A stretch of 64,000 nt of DNA from Maribacter aquivivus (GTDB lineage Bacteria; Bacteroidota; Bacteroidia; Flavobacteriales; Flavobacteriaceae): assembly GCF_900142175.1 (NCBI RefSeq), contig NZ_FQZX01000002.1, positions 849,317 to 913,316 on the forward strand. The letters run 5' to 3'. Below, in pieces: positions 27,934 through 37,075 of the stretch. A program made the position numbers and the translations under genes. The first letter of the stretch is position 1, and each line of letters begins with the position of its first letter. The notes under the pieces are model-generated. The model saw only the letters and a program-made list of their open reading frames with translations. It had not been told where the DNA came from and ran no database searches.

Positions 27934-27963
27934 AAAAAGCTCTCATTAAAATGAGAGCTTTTT
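27934..27963. terminator. Bidirectional Rho-independent terminator
   Basis: Perfect 13-bp arms (27934-27946 and 27951-27963) with a TAAA loop and A/T tracts on both sides. It lies between the NimA-like gene (plus) and the sigma-like gene (minus) and can serve both. Confidence 0.88.
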
Positions 27964-27968
27964 CATGT

Positions 27969-28727
27969 TTAGTTACTTTCAAACAGAAACCGTTTTTCAA
28001 AACTACCCTTTAAAAGCTGGCGTGCCGAAGACAATAATTCTTCTACTTTTACCAATGTTGTTTTACGAATGTCTGCTATTTCTTCAGTGGTTAAACCTTC
28101 GTTCGTAAAAAGTTCAAATACCGTTCTCATGGGTAAATTCATTTTATCTAACACCAGTTGCATATGGTTATATATACGTTCTTTATCTAAAGATGCATCT
28201 AGCTTATCTGCTAATTTCTTTTCTTCTTCGGTTATAAACACGTGGTTAAGAGAATAGTTGCTTTTATCTAAAGATTTATCATCCATCTCTTCTAAAAGTA
28301 AAAAATCGCCATCGCCATCTTGGGTGTAATTTTCTTCCATAGCATCCCATTCTGGCTTAGAATAGGTATCTATATTATCAAAAAAGACATGATCAAACTC
28401 CTCTTCTACCAAACTATCTTCTAATAATTCATCTACTTTTTTAAATAGAAAAACATGTAACTCATTTTCACTTCTTATGTCATCGATATTATCGTACACC
28501 TCAATAAATAGTTGATCTGTAAAATCGCTTGGGTTGAACATACCTTTATTCAACTTCCCATTGACCACAGCGCTATTCAATCTTTTAGAAACGTTCCTGT
28601 AAATTTGAGGCAACACTTTTAATAGTTCTTTATTAAACGATTCTCTATTTTCTTTACGCTTGTAAGTAACTAATCTAGAATATGTTTCTTTCATTATTAT
28701 TTTTATATCATTCATGGCAGCTTCCAT
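27969..28727 (-). CDS. Sigma-70 region-4-like protein
   Basis: A 252-residue acidic protein. The C-terminal 60 residues (MNLPMRTVFELFTNEGLTTEEIADIR, then a recognition-type helix) form a sigma-70 region 4-like helix-turn-helix. The N-terminal part is helical (resembling region 2 only loosely), and the middle is an acidic linker. A second ATG four codons in (28715) is an alternative start. It could be an ECF-like sigma factor or a related regulator. It diverges from the P-type ATPase gene, and the shared Fnr-like palindrome is placed so that it could serve both promoters. Confidence 0.65.
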   Translation of the reverse strand: MEAAMNDIKIIMKETYSRLVTYKRKENRESFNKELLKVLPQIYRNVSKRLNSAVVNGKLNKGMFNPSDFTDQLFIEVYDNIDDIRSENELHVFLFKKVDELLEDSLVEEEFDHVFFDNIDTYSKPEWDAMEENYTQDGDGDFLLLEEMDDKSLDKSNYSLNHVFITEEEKKLADKLDASLDKERIYNHMQLVLDKMNLPMRTVFELFTNEGLTTEEIADIRKTTLVKVEELLSSARQLLKGSFEKRFLFESN

Positions 28728-28787
28728 TATAGTTTACTTTTAAGATTATTACACTATAAAATTGCAAACTACTAAGTGTAAATCATA

Positions 28788-28830
28788 TGATAAATGTCAG
28801 TGAGTTAGCTAAAGATTTCAGATACTTTAG
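28788..28830 (+). promoter_or_regulatory. Fnr-like operator B and -7 element
   Basis: TGATAAATGTCA (28788-28799) is centred 29.5 bp before TACTTTAG (28823-28830) on the plus strand, driving the P-type ATPase. On the minus strand, at the same distance, CAATTTTA (from 28764) is one mismatch from TAnnTTTA, so the site may work in both directions. Confidence 0.68.
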
Positions 28831-28864
28831 TAGGTACTAATTTTAATTGAACCAAAACTAGCCC

Positions 28865-31378
28865 ATGATCAATCCTAAAGATTTTGGAATTACCGGACTC
28901 ACAGACCAACAGGTTGATGCTTCTAAAAAAGAACATGGCTTAAATTCTTTTAATTATAAGAAAGAAAATAGCTTTTTAAATGCCCTAAAAAGCATCGCTA
29001 AAGAGCCCATGGTTATATTGTTACTTATTGCTTCATCTATATATTTTATAACCGGTAATTGGGGTGACGGCGTTTTCTTGGCGTCTGCCATTGTTCTTGT
29101 TGGCTCAATATCGTTATATCAAGACTCTAGAAGCAGAAAGGCTTTAGAAAATCTCAAAAATCTTACCCACCCAAAAAGCAAGGTAATACGCAATGGTGCC
29201 GTTGTAGAAATTGATAGCCAAGATATTGTTGTTGGTGATTTTCTTATGGTTGAAGAAGGCACCACAATTTCTGCGGATGGTATTATAGTACACTCAAATG
29301 ATTTTTCTGTGAATGAATCAATATTAACCGGTGAGTCTCTTTCTGTTTATAAGGATGCTACTAGCACAGATAATTTAATTTTCACAGGAAGCACTGTTGC
29401 TAGCGGATTGGCAATTGCCCAAATTACGGCTATTGGAAACTTAACCAAACTCGGAAAAATAGGGAAGAGCCTTGAAGATATCACCGAAGAAAAAACACCT
29501 TTGGAACTGAAAATTTTCAACTTCGTAAAATTAATGTCCATCTGGGGCGGCGTTATATTTCTACTAGTTTGGGGAATTAATTACCTGCGTTCAGGTATTG
29601 TACTCGATAGCTTACTAAAGGCGTTGACCTTAGCCATGAGTATTTTACCAGAAGAAATTCCTGTTGCATTTACCACTTTTATGGCATTAGGCGCGTGGCG
29701 ATTAATGAAAATGGGTATTGTGGTAAAACAGATGAAGACAGTTGAAACCTTAGGTAGTGCAACTGTTATTTGTACTGATAAAACGGGCACTATTACACAA
29801 AATAAAATGGCTTTAGCCAAACTGTTTACCTTAAAGACCGGTGCCATAGTAAACACTAAAGATATATTAGGCGTCAATGAAAAAGAGCTTATAACAACTT
29901 CTATGTGGGCGAGTGAGCCTATACCGTTTGATCCTATGGAAATTGCTATTCATAATGAATACGGTAGGTTAACAGATAACGATGAACGCCCTAATTATAA
30001 AATGGTTCATGAATACCCTTTAGGTGGTAAACCGCCAATGATGACCCATGTTTTTCAGAATAAAGAAGGCAACCAAATTATTGCCGCCAAAGGTGCCCCT
30101 GAAGCTATTATAGCGGTAGCTAATCTTACTACTTCTGAAATTGAAATTATACAAAGTACACTTACCGAATTAGGTAAAGATGGGTATAGAATGCTTGCGG
30201 TAGGTAGAGCGATATTTGAAGGAGAAAATTACCCGAAAGAGCAGCAAGATTTTAAATTTGATTTTAAAGGAATTATCGCTTTCTATGACCCTCCAAAAGA
30301 TAATATATCACAAGTACTACAAGACTTTGATAGTGCTGGTATACAAGTAAAACTGGTTACCGGTGATAATGCGAATACCGCTATGGCAATCGCCAAACAG
30401 ATTAATTTTAAAGGATACGAAAAATGTATTTCTGGAGATGAGTTAATGCAACTTACAGATGCCGAATTACAAGAGAAAGTAAAGCATATCAACGTATTCT
30501 CTAGAATGTTCCCCGATGCAAAATTGAAAATTGTAAATGCATTAAAGAAAAACAATGAAGTGGTAGCAATGACAGGTGACGGAGTAAACGATGGTCCGGC
30601 TTTAAAAGCATCTCACATTGGTATTGCAATGGGTAAAAAAGGTACTGAAATTGCCAAACAAGCAGCTTCATTGATTTTGGTTGATGATGACCTATCTAGA
30701 ATGGTCGATGCCGTTGCCATGGGCAGAAAAATATACACCAACCTGAAAAAGGCAATTCAGTATATCATTTCTATACACATACCAATCATCCTTACGGTAT
30801 TTATACCACTGGCATTGCATTGGATTTATCCGAATATATTCTCACCATCTCATGTCATAATTTTAGAGTTGATCATGGGCCCAACTTGCTCTATTATATT
30901 TGAAAATGAACCTTTAGAGAAGAACCTCATGTTTAAAAAACCGAGACCTTTTTCAACTACTTTTTTCAACTACAAAGAACTAACTACAAGTATTTTACAG
31001 GGCTTAGCTATAACTATAGGGGCATTAGTTATTTATCAATATACCGTAGCTGTCGGGTTCTCTGAGAATACTACCAGAACCATGGTATTTATGGTTTTAA
31101 TTGTAGCCAATATCTTTTTGACTTTGGTGAACCGATCTTTTTATTATTCCGTAGTTACAACCTTGAAATACAAAAACAATTTGGTGCCGCTGATTATAGG
31201 TCTTACTATCATACTTTCAATAGCGATGATTTATGTGCCTGCATTAGCCCGCTTTTTTGAATTTGAAAGTTTATCGATACCTCAACTAGGCACCACGATT
31301 CTTATAGGTGCAGTTTCTGTACTTTGGTATGAATTGGTAAAAGGAATAAAGCGTTCAAAAAAGAACATATCATCATAA
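28865..31378 (+). CDS. Cation-translocating P-type ATPase (P2-like)
   Basis: An 837-residue inner-membrane pump. It has the actuator motif ESILTGESL (about residue 150), the phosphorylation motif CTDKTGT with Asp305, the hinge motif GDGVND at 571-576, four N-terminal and about six C-terminal membrane helices. The TM4 motif is PEEIPVAF rather than the PEGLP of canonical Ca2+ pumps, so the ion is uncertain (Ca2+, Mg2+ or another divalent). The nucleotide domain is shorter than in animal SERCA. Its own Fnr-like promoter places it in the stress island. The stop overlaps the convergent UPRT stop by 6 bp. Confidence 0.92.
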   Translation: MINPKDFGITGLTDQQVDASKKEHGLNSFNYKKENSFLNALKSIAKEPMVILLLIASSIYFITGNWGDGVFLASAIVLVGSISLYQDSRSRKALENLKNLTHPKSKVIRNGAVVEIDSQDIVVGDFLMVEEGTTISADGIIVHSNDFSVNESILTGESLSVYKDATSTDNLIFTGSTVASGLAIAQITAIGNLTKLGKIGKSLEDITEEKTPLELKIFNFVKLMSIWGGVIFLLVWGINYLRSGIVLDSLLKALTLAMSILPEEIPVAFTTFMALGAWRLMKMGIVVKQMKTVETLGSATVICTDKTGTITQNKMALAKLFTLKTGAIVNTKDILGVNEKELITTSMWASEPIPFDPMEIAIHNEYGRLTDNDERPNYKMVHEYPLGGKPPMMTHVFQNKEGNQIIAAKGAPEAIIAVANLTTSEIEIIQSTLTELGKDGYRMLAVGRAIFEGENYPKEQQDFKFDFKGIIAFYDPPKDNISQVLQDFDSAGIQVKLVTGDNANTAMAIAKQINFKGYEKCISGDELMQLTDAELQEKVKHINVFSRMFPDAKLKIVNALKKNNEVVAMTGDGVNDGPALKASHIGIAMGKKGTEIAKQAASLILVDDDLSRMVDAVAMGRKIYTNLKKAIQYIISIHIPIILTVFIPLALHWIYPNIFSPSHVIILELIMGPTCSIIFENEPLEKNLMFKKPRPFSTTFFNYKELTTSILQGLAITIGALVIYQYTVAVGFSENTTRTMVFMVLIVANIFLTLVNRSFYYSVVTTLKYKNNLVPLIIGLTIILSIAMIYVPALARFFEFESLSIPQLGTTILIGAVSVLWYELVKGIKRSKKNISS

Positions 31379-32026
31379 TTTCTGCCCATATGCCAAATCG
31401 CCAGCATCACCAATACCCGGCAAAATATAGCCTCGCGCATTTAATTCTGGATCAATTGCAGCTATCCACAAATGAGTCTGAGCCGGAAAAACACTTTCTA
31501 CAAACTCAATGCCTTGCTGCGAACCTATAACTGAGACAATATGAATTTGTTTGGGAGTGCCATGTTTTTTCAAACCTTCTAATACATTTTCTAAAGTTCT
31601 GCCTGTAGCTAACATAGGATCTGTAAGTACAAGTACTTTACCTTCTAAAGATGGTGCTGCAAAATAGTTGACGATTACCTCAAAATCATCTTCATCGCCC
31701 TCATGCTTTCTAAATGCAGATATGAATCCGTTTTCTGCAGTGTCAAAATAATTTAAAAGTCCTTGATGTAAAGGTAAACCTGCTCTTAAGATAGAACATA
31801 TAACCACTTGATCTTGAATTAAATCCATAGACTTAACACCAAGCGGCGTTTCTACATTTTTAGAATTGTATAAAAGCGCTTTACTAAATTCATAACCTAA
31901 TACCTCCCCTATCCTTTCTATATTTCTACGAAAACGCATAGAATCTTTTTGAATCTGTGAGTCTCGTATTTCTGAAATAAACTGATTGAGAATTGAATTT
32001 TCGTCGCCTAAATTATGAATGGTCAT
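31373..32026 (-). CDS. upp: Uracil phosphoribosyltransferase
   Basis: A 217-residue enzyme converting uracil and PRPP to UMP (pyrimidine salvage). The PRPP-binding loop VLTDPMLATGRTLENVLEGL lies at about residues 125-145, and the C-terminal uracil-binding segment reads ARGYILPGIGDAGDLAYG. The length is normal for the family. A minus-strand -7-like TATTTTTG (32060-32067) lies upstream. Confidence 0.95.
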   Translation of the reverse strand: MTIHNLGDENSILNQFISEIRDSQIQKDSMRFRRNIERIGEVLGYEFSKALLYNSKNVETPLGVKSMDLIQDQVVICSILRAGLPLHQGLLNYFDTAENGFISAFRKHEGDEDDFEVIVNYFAAPSLEGKVLVLTDPMLATGRTLENVLEGLKKHGTPKQIHIVSVIGSQQGIEFVESVFPAQTHLWIAAIDPELNARGYILPGIGDAGDLAYGQKL

Positions 32027-32059
32027 CTATACTTGTTTTATTTTCTAAGGTACTGCTTT

Positions 32060-32067
32060 CAAAAATA
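32060..32067 (-). promoter_or_regulatory. -7 element of upp
   Basis: The minus strand reads TATTTTTG, a perfect TAnnTTTG match, placing the transcript start near 32055 and leaving a leader of about 30 nt before the start codon at 32026. No Fnr-like palindrome is present. Confidence 0.4.
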
Positions 32068-32136
32068 AAACCTGAAATTATAAAGGTTGTCATTTACAAT
32101 ATCAAGTTTTACAAAAAAATAATATTCTAATACAAA

Positions 32137-32898
32137 TTATGCATTTACCATACCTCCATCAACAACATGTGTACAACCTGTAATGAATTTACTTTCATCT
32201 GAAGCTAAAAACAAGGCTAATTCACCTATTTCTTTTGAGGTTGCGTAACGATCAAAAGGAACTGTCGCTATAAAACCATCCTTAACCTCATGAGGACTAT
32301 CTGGTGACATATCGCTTTCTATTCTGCGCATCATTTCATTGTCAACAGGTCCGGGATGTATGGTATTTACACGAATTTTTCGTGTTGCGTTCTCTATAGC
32401 GGCAACTTTCATTATCCCAACAACGGCATGTTTTGTAGCAACATATGCTCCCAACCCCGCAAAACCTTTTAAGCCTGCAACTGATGAAGTTATGATGACA
32501 CTACCACCAGCTTCCATCTTTGGGATAATATATTGACAGCCCAACCATACCCCTTTCAAGTTTACCGCTATTACTTTATCAAAAATATCCTCTGGATACT
32601 CTGAAATAGGACTTGATGTACCCTCTATACCGGCATTGGCAAAGAAAATATCTATTTTACCAAAAGTTTTTAAGGCATGATTTAAAAACTTTATGGTATC
32701 GTCTTTCTTTGAAACATCGGCTTGAAAAAAAGATATATTCTTGTCATTAAATTTAGTGCGCGCTTTATCAATGGCTTCTGCATCAATATCAACTAAAACA
32801 ACCTTTGCCCCTTGTTCTAAAAAAAGATGGGCCGTTGCAAGACCAATTCCTCCGGTTCCTCCAGTAATAACTGCAACTTTGTTTTTTAATCTATTCAT
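32137..32898 (-). CDS. SDR-family oxidoreductase
   Basis: A 253-residue classical short-chain dehydrogenase. GGTGGIGLA near residue 14 is the nucleotide-binding motif, and ADVSKKDD is followed by NAGIEG. The catalytic tetrad is visible as SSVAGLKG and YVATKH (YxxxK near residue 152). Asp residues after the second strand (LVDIDAE) favour NAD(H). The substrate is unknown. A minus-strand Fnr-like promoter (32945-32987) lies upstream. Confidence 0.9.
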   Translation of the reverse strand: MNRLKNKVAVITGGTGGIGLATAHLFLEQGAKVVLVDIDAEAIDKARTKFNDKNISFFQADVSKKDDTIKFLNHALKTFGKIDIFFANAGIEGTSSPISEYPEDIFDKVIAVNLKGVWLGCQYIIPKMEAGGSVIITSSVAGLKGFAGLGAYVATKHAVVGIMKVAAIENATRKIRVNTIHPGPVDNEMMRRIESDMSPDSPHEVKDGFIATVPFDRYATSKEIGELALFLASDESKFITGCTHVVDGGMVNA

Positions 32899-32944
32899 GG
32901 CTTAATATTTTAATGTTTTTAGATACTATATTAAAAATGCTTTA

Positions 32945-32987
32945 CTAATGTACGCTCAGTAAAAAACAATGGCTATGACGAATATCA
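32945..32987 (-). promoter_or_regulatory. Fnr-like operator C and -7 element
   Basis: TGACGAATATCA (32976-32987), identical to operator A. On the minus strand TACATTAG begins at 32952, again 29.5 bp from the palindrome centre. It serves the SDR gene starting at 32898. No plus-strand -7 element exists at this distance. Confidence 0.66.
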
Positions 32988-33150
32988 GTATTGAAGAGTT
33001 TTGCTGCGAGTTCAACCAAAGAGATATACCAAAAAACACTTCTTATTGGGCAAATAACCAAAACTGAAGTGTTTAATCTACAATTCGCCTATATACTATG
33101 TCTTTACTTCAATATCTAACTAGATAAACAGCTTTTGTCTATTTACCGCA
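32988..33150. other. Intergenic spacer between two divergent Fnr-like promoters
   Basis: No gene is seen in the 316-bp gap from 32899 to 33214. The middle has one weak inverted repeat (33034-33042 with 33066-33074) with a 23-nt loop and no T tract. Confidence 0.4.
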
Positions 33151-33193
33151 TGATAATTATCATAGGAATTTTTCACATAGTCCAATACTTTTA
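33151..33193 (+). promoter_or_regulatory. Fnr-like operator D and -7 element
   Basis: The perfect palindrome TGATAATTATCA (33151-33162) is centred 29.5 bp before TACTTTTA (33186-33193). It drives the three-gene universal stress protein operon starting at 33215. Confidence 0.74.
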
Positions 33194-33214
33194 GAGTGAT
33201 TAAAAAGATAAGCC

Positions 33215-34060
33215 ATGAAAAATATTCTTATTCCTACTGACTTTTCAAAAAATGCAGACCACGCTATATCATACGCCCTAAATGTATTTAAATGTGAGCG
33301 TACCAATTTTTTCTTTGTACATGCATATGCAGATGAAGTATATGGTCCTTATCATAATGTGGATAAAGAAACTTTTGATAAACAAAAGAATAGTATTGCC
33401 AAAGATTCTGAGAATAAATTAAACAAGCTTATAACGGATACACAAACAAAAACTCATAATCCGCTACACACATACGAAGCTGTATCTTCTTTTGAATCTT
33501 TAGTAGATGCCATTAATGATTTTGCAGACTCAAAAAATATTGACTTGATAATAATGGGCACCAAGGGTAAAACCGCTAATTCTAAAATTACTTTTGGCAG
33601 CAACACGGTACAAGTTTTTAAATATGTAAAATGTCCGGTTTTGGCGGTTCCGGACCAATATGACTACAATCAGCCCAAAAAAATACTTTTTCCAAGTAAC
33701 TATATGCTACCGTATAAACGTCGAGAATTGAAACTGCTAGATAATATGGCTGCAGAATTCAAAGCAGAAATTCATAGTCTATATATTTCTGATTTTGAAG
33801 ATTTGAGCCTTAGACAATTGGATAACAAAAAATTCTTGGAAGAATCTTTACCTAATGCCAGATTATCATTTGTTAGAACAGGTGTTGAAAATAGAGCTAA
33901 AGCGATAACATCTTACATCAATGAGAACAAAATGGATCTTCTGGTCATGGTAAATTCAAGACACTCTTTTTTAGAAGATATGCTTTACCGATCTACCATT
34001 GATGAAATTGGTCTTTCACCTACCATTCCGTTTTTGGTAATGCAAAATCTACCTCGCTAA
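33215..34060 (+). CDS. Tandem-domain universal stress protein 1
   Basis: A 281-residue cytoplasmic protein with two UspA-like domains. The first (1-145) starts KNILIPTDFSKNADHAI and has an intact nucleotide-loop motif MGTKG-x9-GSNT starting at residue 114. The second domain lacks the loop and instead has MVNSRHSFLEDML. USPs bind ATP or AMP and support survival under stress or low oxygen; the exact role here is unknown. It is the first gene of a three-USP operon with gaps of 16 and 33 bp. Confidence 0.92.
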   Translation: MKNILIPTDFSKNADHAISYALNVFKCERTNFFFVHAYADEVYGPYHNVDKETFDKQKNSIAKDSENKLNKLITDTQTKTHNPLHTYEAVSSFESLVDAINDFADSKNIDLIIMGTKGKTANSKITFGSNTVQVFKYVKCPVLAVPDQYDYNQPKKILFPSNYMLPYKRRELKLLDNMAAEFKAEIHSLYISDFEDLSLRQLDNKKFLEESLPNARLSFVRTGVENRAKAITSYINENKMDLLVMVNSRHSFLEDMLYRSTIDEIGLSPTIPFLVMQNLPR

Positions 34061-34076
34061 CTAAAATCAATTTACT

Positions 34077-34919
34077 ATGAAGAAGATATTGATTACTACA
34101 GATTTCTCAGAAAATGCCTGGAACGCTATTTTTACGGCATTAAAAATATATGCAGAAGTAGATTGTCAATTTTATTTACTGCATGCCTATGAACCTTCCC
34201 CATTAAATTTAATGGGCTCTAAAAGCCAACAAAGACTTGGTGTAATCTATGATTCGCTTTCAAAATATTCGGTACAAGAGCTAGAAGAGGTGGTTTCATA
34301 TCTTAAAATAAATCATAAAAACACAAAACATCATTTTATTACACTTTCTAAACCAGGAAATATTGAAGATTCTACAGCATCAGCAATAAACGAAAATGAT
34401 ATCGACTTATTGATTATGGGTACACAAGGTGCAACTGGTGCCAAAGAAGTTTTCTTAGGCAGTAATACGGTAAAAGTATTGAACCAAATAAAAAATATTC
34501 CCATTCTTGTAGTACCTACAGGATATAATTTTCAAAGTTTAAAGTCCATACTTTTCGCCACTGATTTTAGTGATTCTTACAAGAAAAATCTATTTGATCC
34601 CATTATTGAACTTAGCAAAATTTGGAATGCCGGCATTGAAGTGGTTCATGTAGCCATAGAGTTTAATTTGAACGATAACCAAGATGCCCATAAAGACGTA
34701 TTAAAAGAACGTTTATCTGGGTTCGATATTAAATTTAAGAATATACCTTTTGAAAATAATATTTCTAAAAGTATTGCCATGTATGCCAAAGACAAAGAGT
34801 CTAGCTTCTTAACCATTTTAAGACATCAACATACTTTTTGGGAGAAAGTAATTGGTGAAGCAGTCGTAAAAAAGGTAGCATTTCACTCTAAGATACCGGT
34901 CTTATTTTTACCTCAATAA
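34077..34919 (+). CDS. Tandem-domain universal stress protein 2
   Basis: A 280-residue paralogue of its neighbours (KKILITTDFSENAWNAI). The N-terminal loop is MGTQGATGAKEVFLGSNT, a full G2xG9xGS motif. The C-terminal domain again lacks the loop and carries LRHQHTFWEKVI. It sits in the middle of the operon from operator D, with no promoter of its own visible. Confidence 0.92.
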   Translation: MKKILITTDFSENAWNAIFTALKIYAEVDCQFYLLHAYEPSPLNLMGSKSQQRLGVIYDSLSKYSVQELEEVVSYLKINHKNTKHHFITLSKPGNIEDSTASAINENDIDLLIMGTQGATGAKEVFLGSNTVKVLNQIKNIPILVVPTGYNFQSLKSILFATDFSDSYKKNLFDPIIELSKIWNAGIEVVHVAIEFNLNDNQDAHKDVLKERLSGFDIKFKNIPFENNISKSIAMYAKDKESSFLTILRHQHTFWEKVIGEAVVKKVAFHSKIPVLFLPQ

Positions 34920-34952
34920 CATTACTACCATTCTAATAATTAAACTATTCTA

Positions 34953-35792
34953 ATGAAAAATATATTAATACCTACAGATTTCTCAGATAATGCATGGAAT
35001 GCATTAGTTTATGGTATTTCTTTCTTTAAAAAGACACATTGTACCTTTCATATTGTACACATAAATTCTATTAACACCAATGCCAGTGGAGAAGCTGCTA
35101 TGTATGTATCTCCAGATATTTTAGAAAAAACGATACTGGCAGAAAGTAATGAAAAACTTAAGGCTCTCAGTAAAAAAATAGAACAGCTACCATTAAACGT
35201 TAAGCACGAATTTCACTTTAAAGCTATTTATGGCTTTTTCACAGATCAGCTTAAAGAGTTCGTCAAGAATAAGAACATTGAACTTATAATTATGGGAACA
35301 AAAGGAGCTTCTGGCCTAAAATCTGTGTCTATAGGTAGTAACACCGGTAATGTTATAACAAAAGTACCTTGCACGTTATTGGCCGTACCCGAAGATGCTA
35401 CATATTCAAAAATATCAGAAATAGGTTTTCCGTCTGATTTAAATTTATTCTATGATGTAAAAATACTAGATACTATTAAGGATATTATACTATTAAAAAA
35501 ATCTGCTCTACGATTATTATATGTTTCTAGTAAAGGTGAAGAACTAAATGCCAATCAAATAAAAATTAAAAATTTATTACTTGATTATTATAAAGAAAAC
35601 GAATGCACATTTCATGAAGTTACAGGAAAAAAGCTAGATGAATCCGTTCAATGTTTTACAGAAAGTAGAGATCTAGATATGCTGATAATGGTCGCCAAAA
35701 ACCTTAATTTTTTAGAGCGTATTCTATTTAGACCTACTGTTGAAAAAATTAGCTATCATACAAAAGTGCCATTTTTGGTCATTCATGAATAA
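34953..35792 (+). CDS. Tandem-domain universal stress protein 3
   Basis: A 279-residue protein with KNILIPTDFSDNAWNAL at the start. Its loop MGTKGASGLKSVSIGSNT is in the first domain and VAKNLNFLERIL in the second. This copy lacks the His of the HxF motif found in its relatives. It is the last gene of the operator D operon and converges on the thioredoxin gene. Confidence 0.92.
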   Translation: MKNILIPTDFSDNAWNALVYGISFFKKTHCTFHIVHINSINTNASGEAAMYVSPDILEKTILAESNEKLKALSKKIEQLPLNVKHEFHFKAIYGFFTDQLKEFVKNKNIELIIMGTKGASGLKSVSIGSNTGNVITKVPCTLLAVPEDATYSKISEIGFPSDLNLFYDVKILDTIKDIILLKKSALRLLYVSSKGEELNANQIKIKNLLLDYYKENECTFHEVTGKKLDESVQCFTESRDLDMLIMVAKNLNFLERILFRPTVEKISYHTKVPFLVIHE

Positions 35793-35806
35793 TATTTAAA
35801 AGTCAA

Positions 35807-36124
35807 TTAAATTTGATTATTGTCTTTAATATGCTCTTTTATGACTGTTCTTATATCTTCGATCGGCATTACACCGGTATGCCTCCAAAGAGGCGTACCG
35901 TTTTTAAAAAGTATTAAAGTCGGCACCCCTTTAATTTTATATCTTTTAACTATTCTTAGTTTCACCTCTACATCTATTTCAATGCTTTTTATTGCTTCTC
36001 CAAACTCCTCTATTACCTGTTCTATTACAGGTCTCAATAATTTGCAGGGTGCACACCATGGCGCATAAAAGTAAACCAATGTAGGAGTATCTGACGCTAT
36101 GCTCTTTTTAAATTTCTTCTTCAT
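35807..36124 (-). CDS. Thioredoxin-family protein
   Basis: A 105-residue single-domain thioredoxin. The active site is YAPWCAPCKLLRP, with CAPC instead of the usual CGPC; the cis-Pro segment is KGVPTLILFKNGTPLWRHTG. There is no signal peptide, so it is cytoplasmic. It is inserted on the opposite strand between USP genes. Fnr-like operator E lies upstream, and a minus-strand TATTCTTA at the standard distance could drive it, with one mismatch. Confidence 0.88.
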   Translation of the reverse strand: MKKKFKKSIASDTPTLVYFYAPWCAPCKLLRPVIEQVIEEFGEAIKSIEIDVEVKLRIVKRYKIKGVPTLILFKNGTPLWRHTGVMPIEDIRTVIKEHIKDNNQI

Positions 36125-36173
36125 AGATATGCTTTTATTACTTAAGAATAATAAATAATTAATAGAACCGAGA

Positions 36174-36216
36174 TGACGAATGTCATACTATTTATTATTC
36201 AACGTACTTAATTTTA
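36174..36216 (+). promoter_or_regulatory. Fnr-like operator E and -7 element
   Basis: TGACGAATGTCA (36174-36185) is centred 29.5 bp before TAATTTTA (36209-36216). The inferred transcript start near 36221 shows that translation of USP 4 begins at 36237, not at the in-frame ATG at 36180, which lies inside the operator. Confidence 0.7.
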
Positions 36217-36236
36217 ATGTATCAAATTATAGTATT

Positions 36237-37070
36237 ATGACCCGTATTCTACTACCCACAGATTTTTCTGAAAATTCATTTACAGCAATAAGTTACGCAC
36301 TTAAATTGTACAAAGATTTAAAATGTACTTTTTATCTATTAAACAGTTATATGCCACCCGTATACCATACAGAATATTTAATGGGGAGTCCGGCACAAAT
36401 AGGTCTTGGAGATATCGTTCAACAGAATTCTCAAGATAACCTTGAAAACCTCAAAGAGAAATTGCAAAAAGATTTTGATAATCCTTTACATACTTTCATT
36501 ACACATTCTGCTCTAAATGTACTTTCTAGCGAAGTTTCTAGAACTGTAGAGGCTGAAGGCATTGATATAGTAGTAATGGGCACGCAAGGCGCAACAGGTG
36601 CAAAAGAAATTTTATTGGGTACTAATACGGTTCATGTAATTAAGAATGCCAAATGCCCAGTATTGGTCATACCATCTGGTTTTGAATTTGAAGTACCTGA
36701 ACAAATACTTTTCCCTAATGATTTTGAAGTATCACTAGATAAAAAAAGCTTGGCTCAATTGCTAAAGATCACCAATTCTCATGTATCTCAGGTAAACGTG
36801 ATGCATGTATATACTGGTGACGACCTTACTCTTGTTCAAGAAAAAAATAAAAAACAACTAGCTAAAGTATTATCTGAAAGCGGATTTTTTCATGAAGTAA
36901 GTAGTAATGAGATTATAGCGGCAATAAATGAATTTCAAATTAAGCAAAAAATAAACTTATTAGTCATGGTACAAAACAAGCATACCTTTTTAGAACGCTT
37001 GTTTATTGAGCCGGTAATTAAGAAAATTGGCTTTCATGTAACAATACCATTTTTAGTAATTCCTCAATAA
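36237..37070 (+). CDS. Tandem-domain universal stress protein 4
   Basis: About 277 residues from the ATG at 36237 (TRILLPTDFSENSFTAI). The longer frame to 36180 adds 19 non-homologous residues and would start upstream of the inferred transcript. The first domain has MGTQGATGAKEILLGTNT (Thr in place of the loop Ser); the second has VQNKHTFLERLF. It forms a two-gene unit with USP 5, 5 bp away. Confidence 0.92.
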   Translation: MTRILLPTDFSENSFTAISYALKLYKDLKCTFYLLNSYMPPVYHTEYLMGSPAQIGLGDIVQQNSQDNLENLKEKLQKDFDNPLHTFITHSALNVLSSEVSRTVEAEGIDIVVMGTQGATGAKEILLGTNTVHVIKNAKCPVLVIPSGFEFEVPEQILFPNDFEVSLDKKSLAQLLKITNSHVSQVNVMHVYTGDDLTLVQEKNKKQLAKVLSESGFFHEVSSNEIIAAINEFQIKQKINLLVMVQNKHTFLERLFIEPVIKKIGFHVTIPFLVIPQ

Positions 37071-37075
37071 AAACT

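Noticed and set aside
33034..33074. Inverted repeat in the SDR-USP gap
   Set aside because: The stem is 9 bp with a 23-nt loop and no T tract; neither a terminator nor an operator pattern is convincing.
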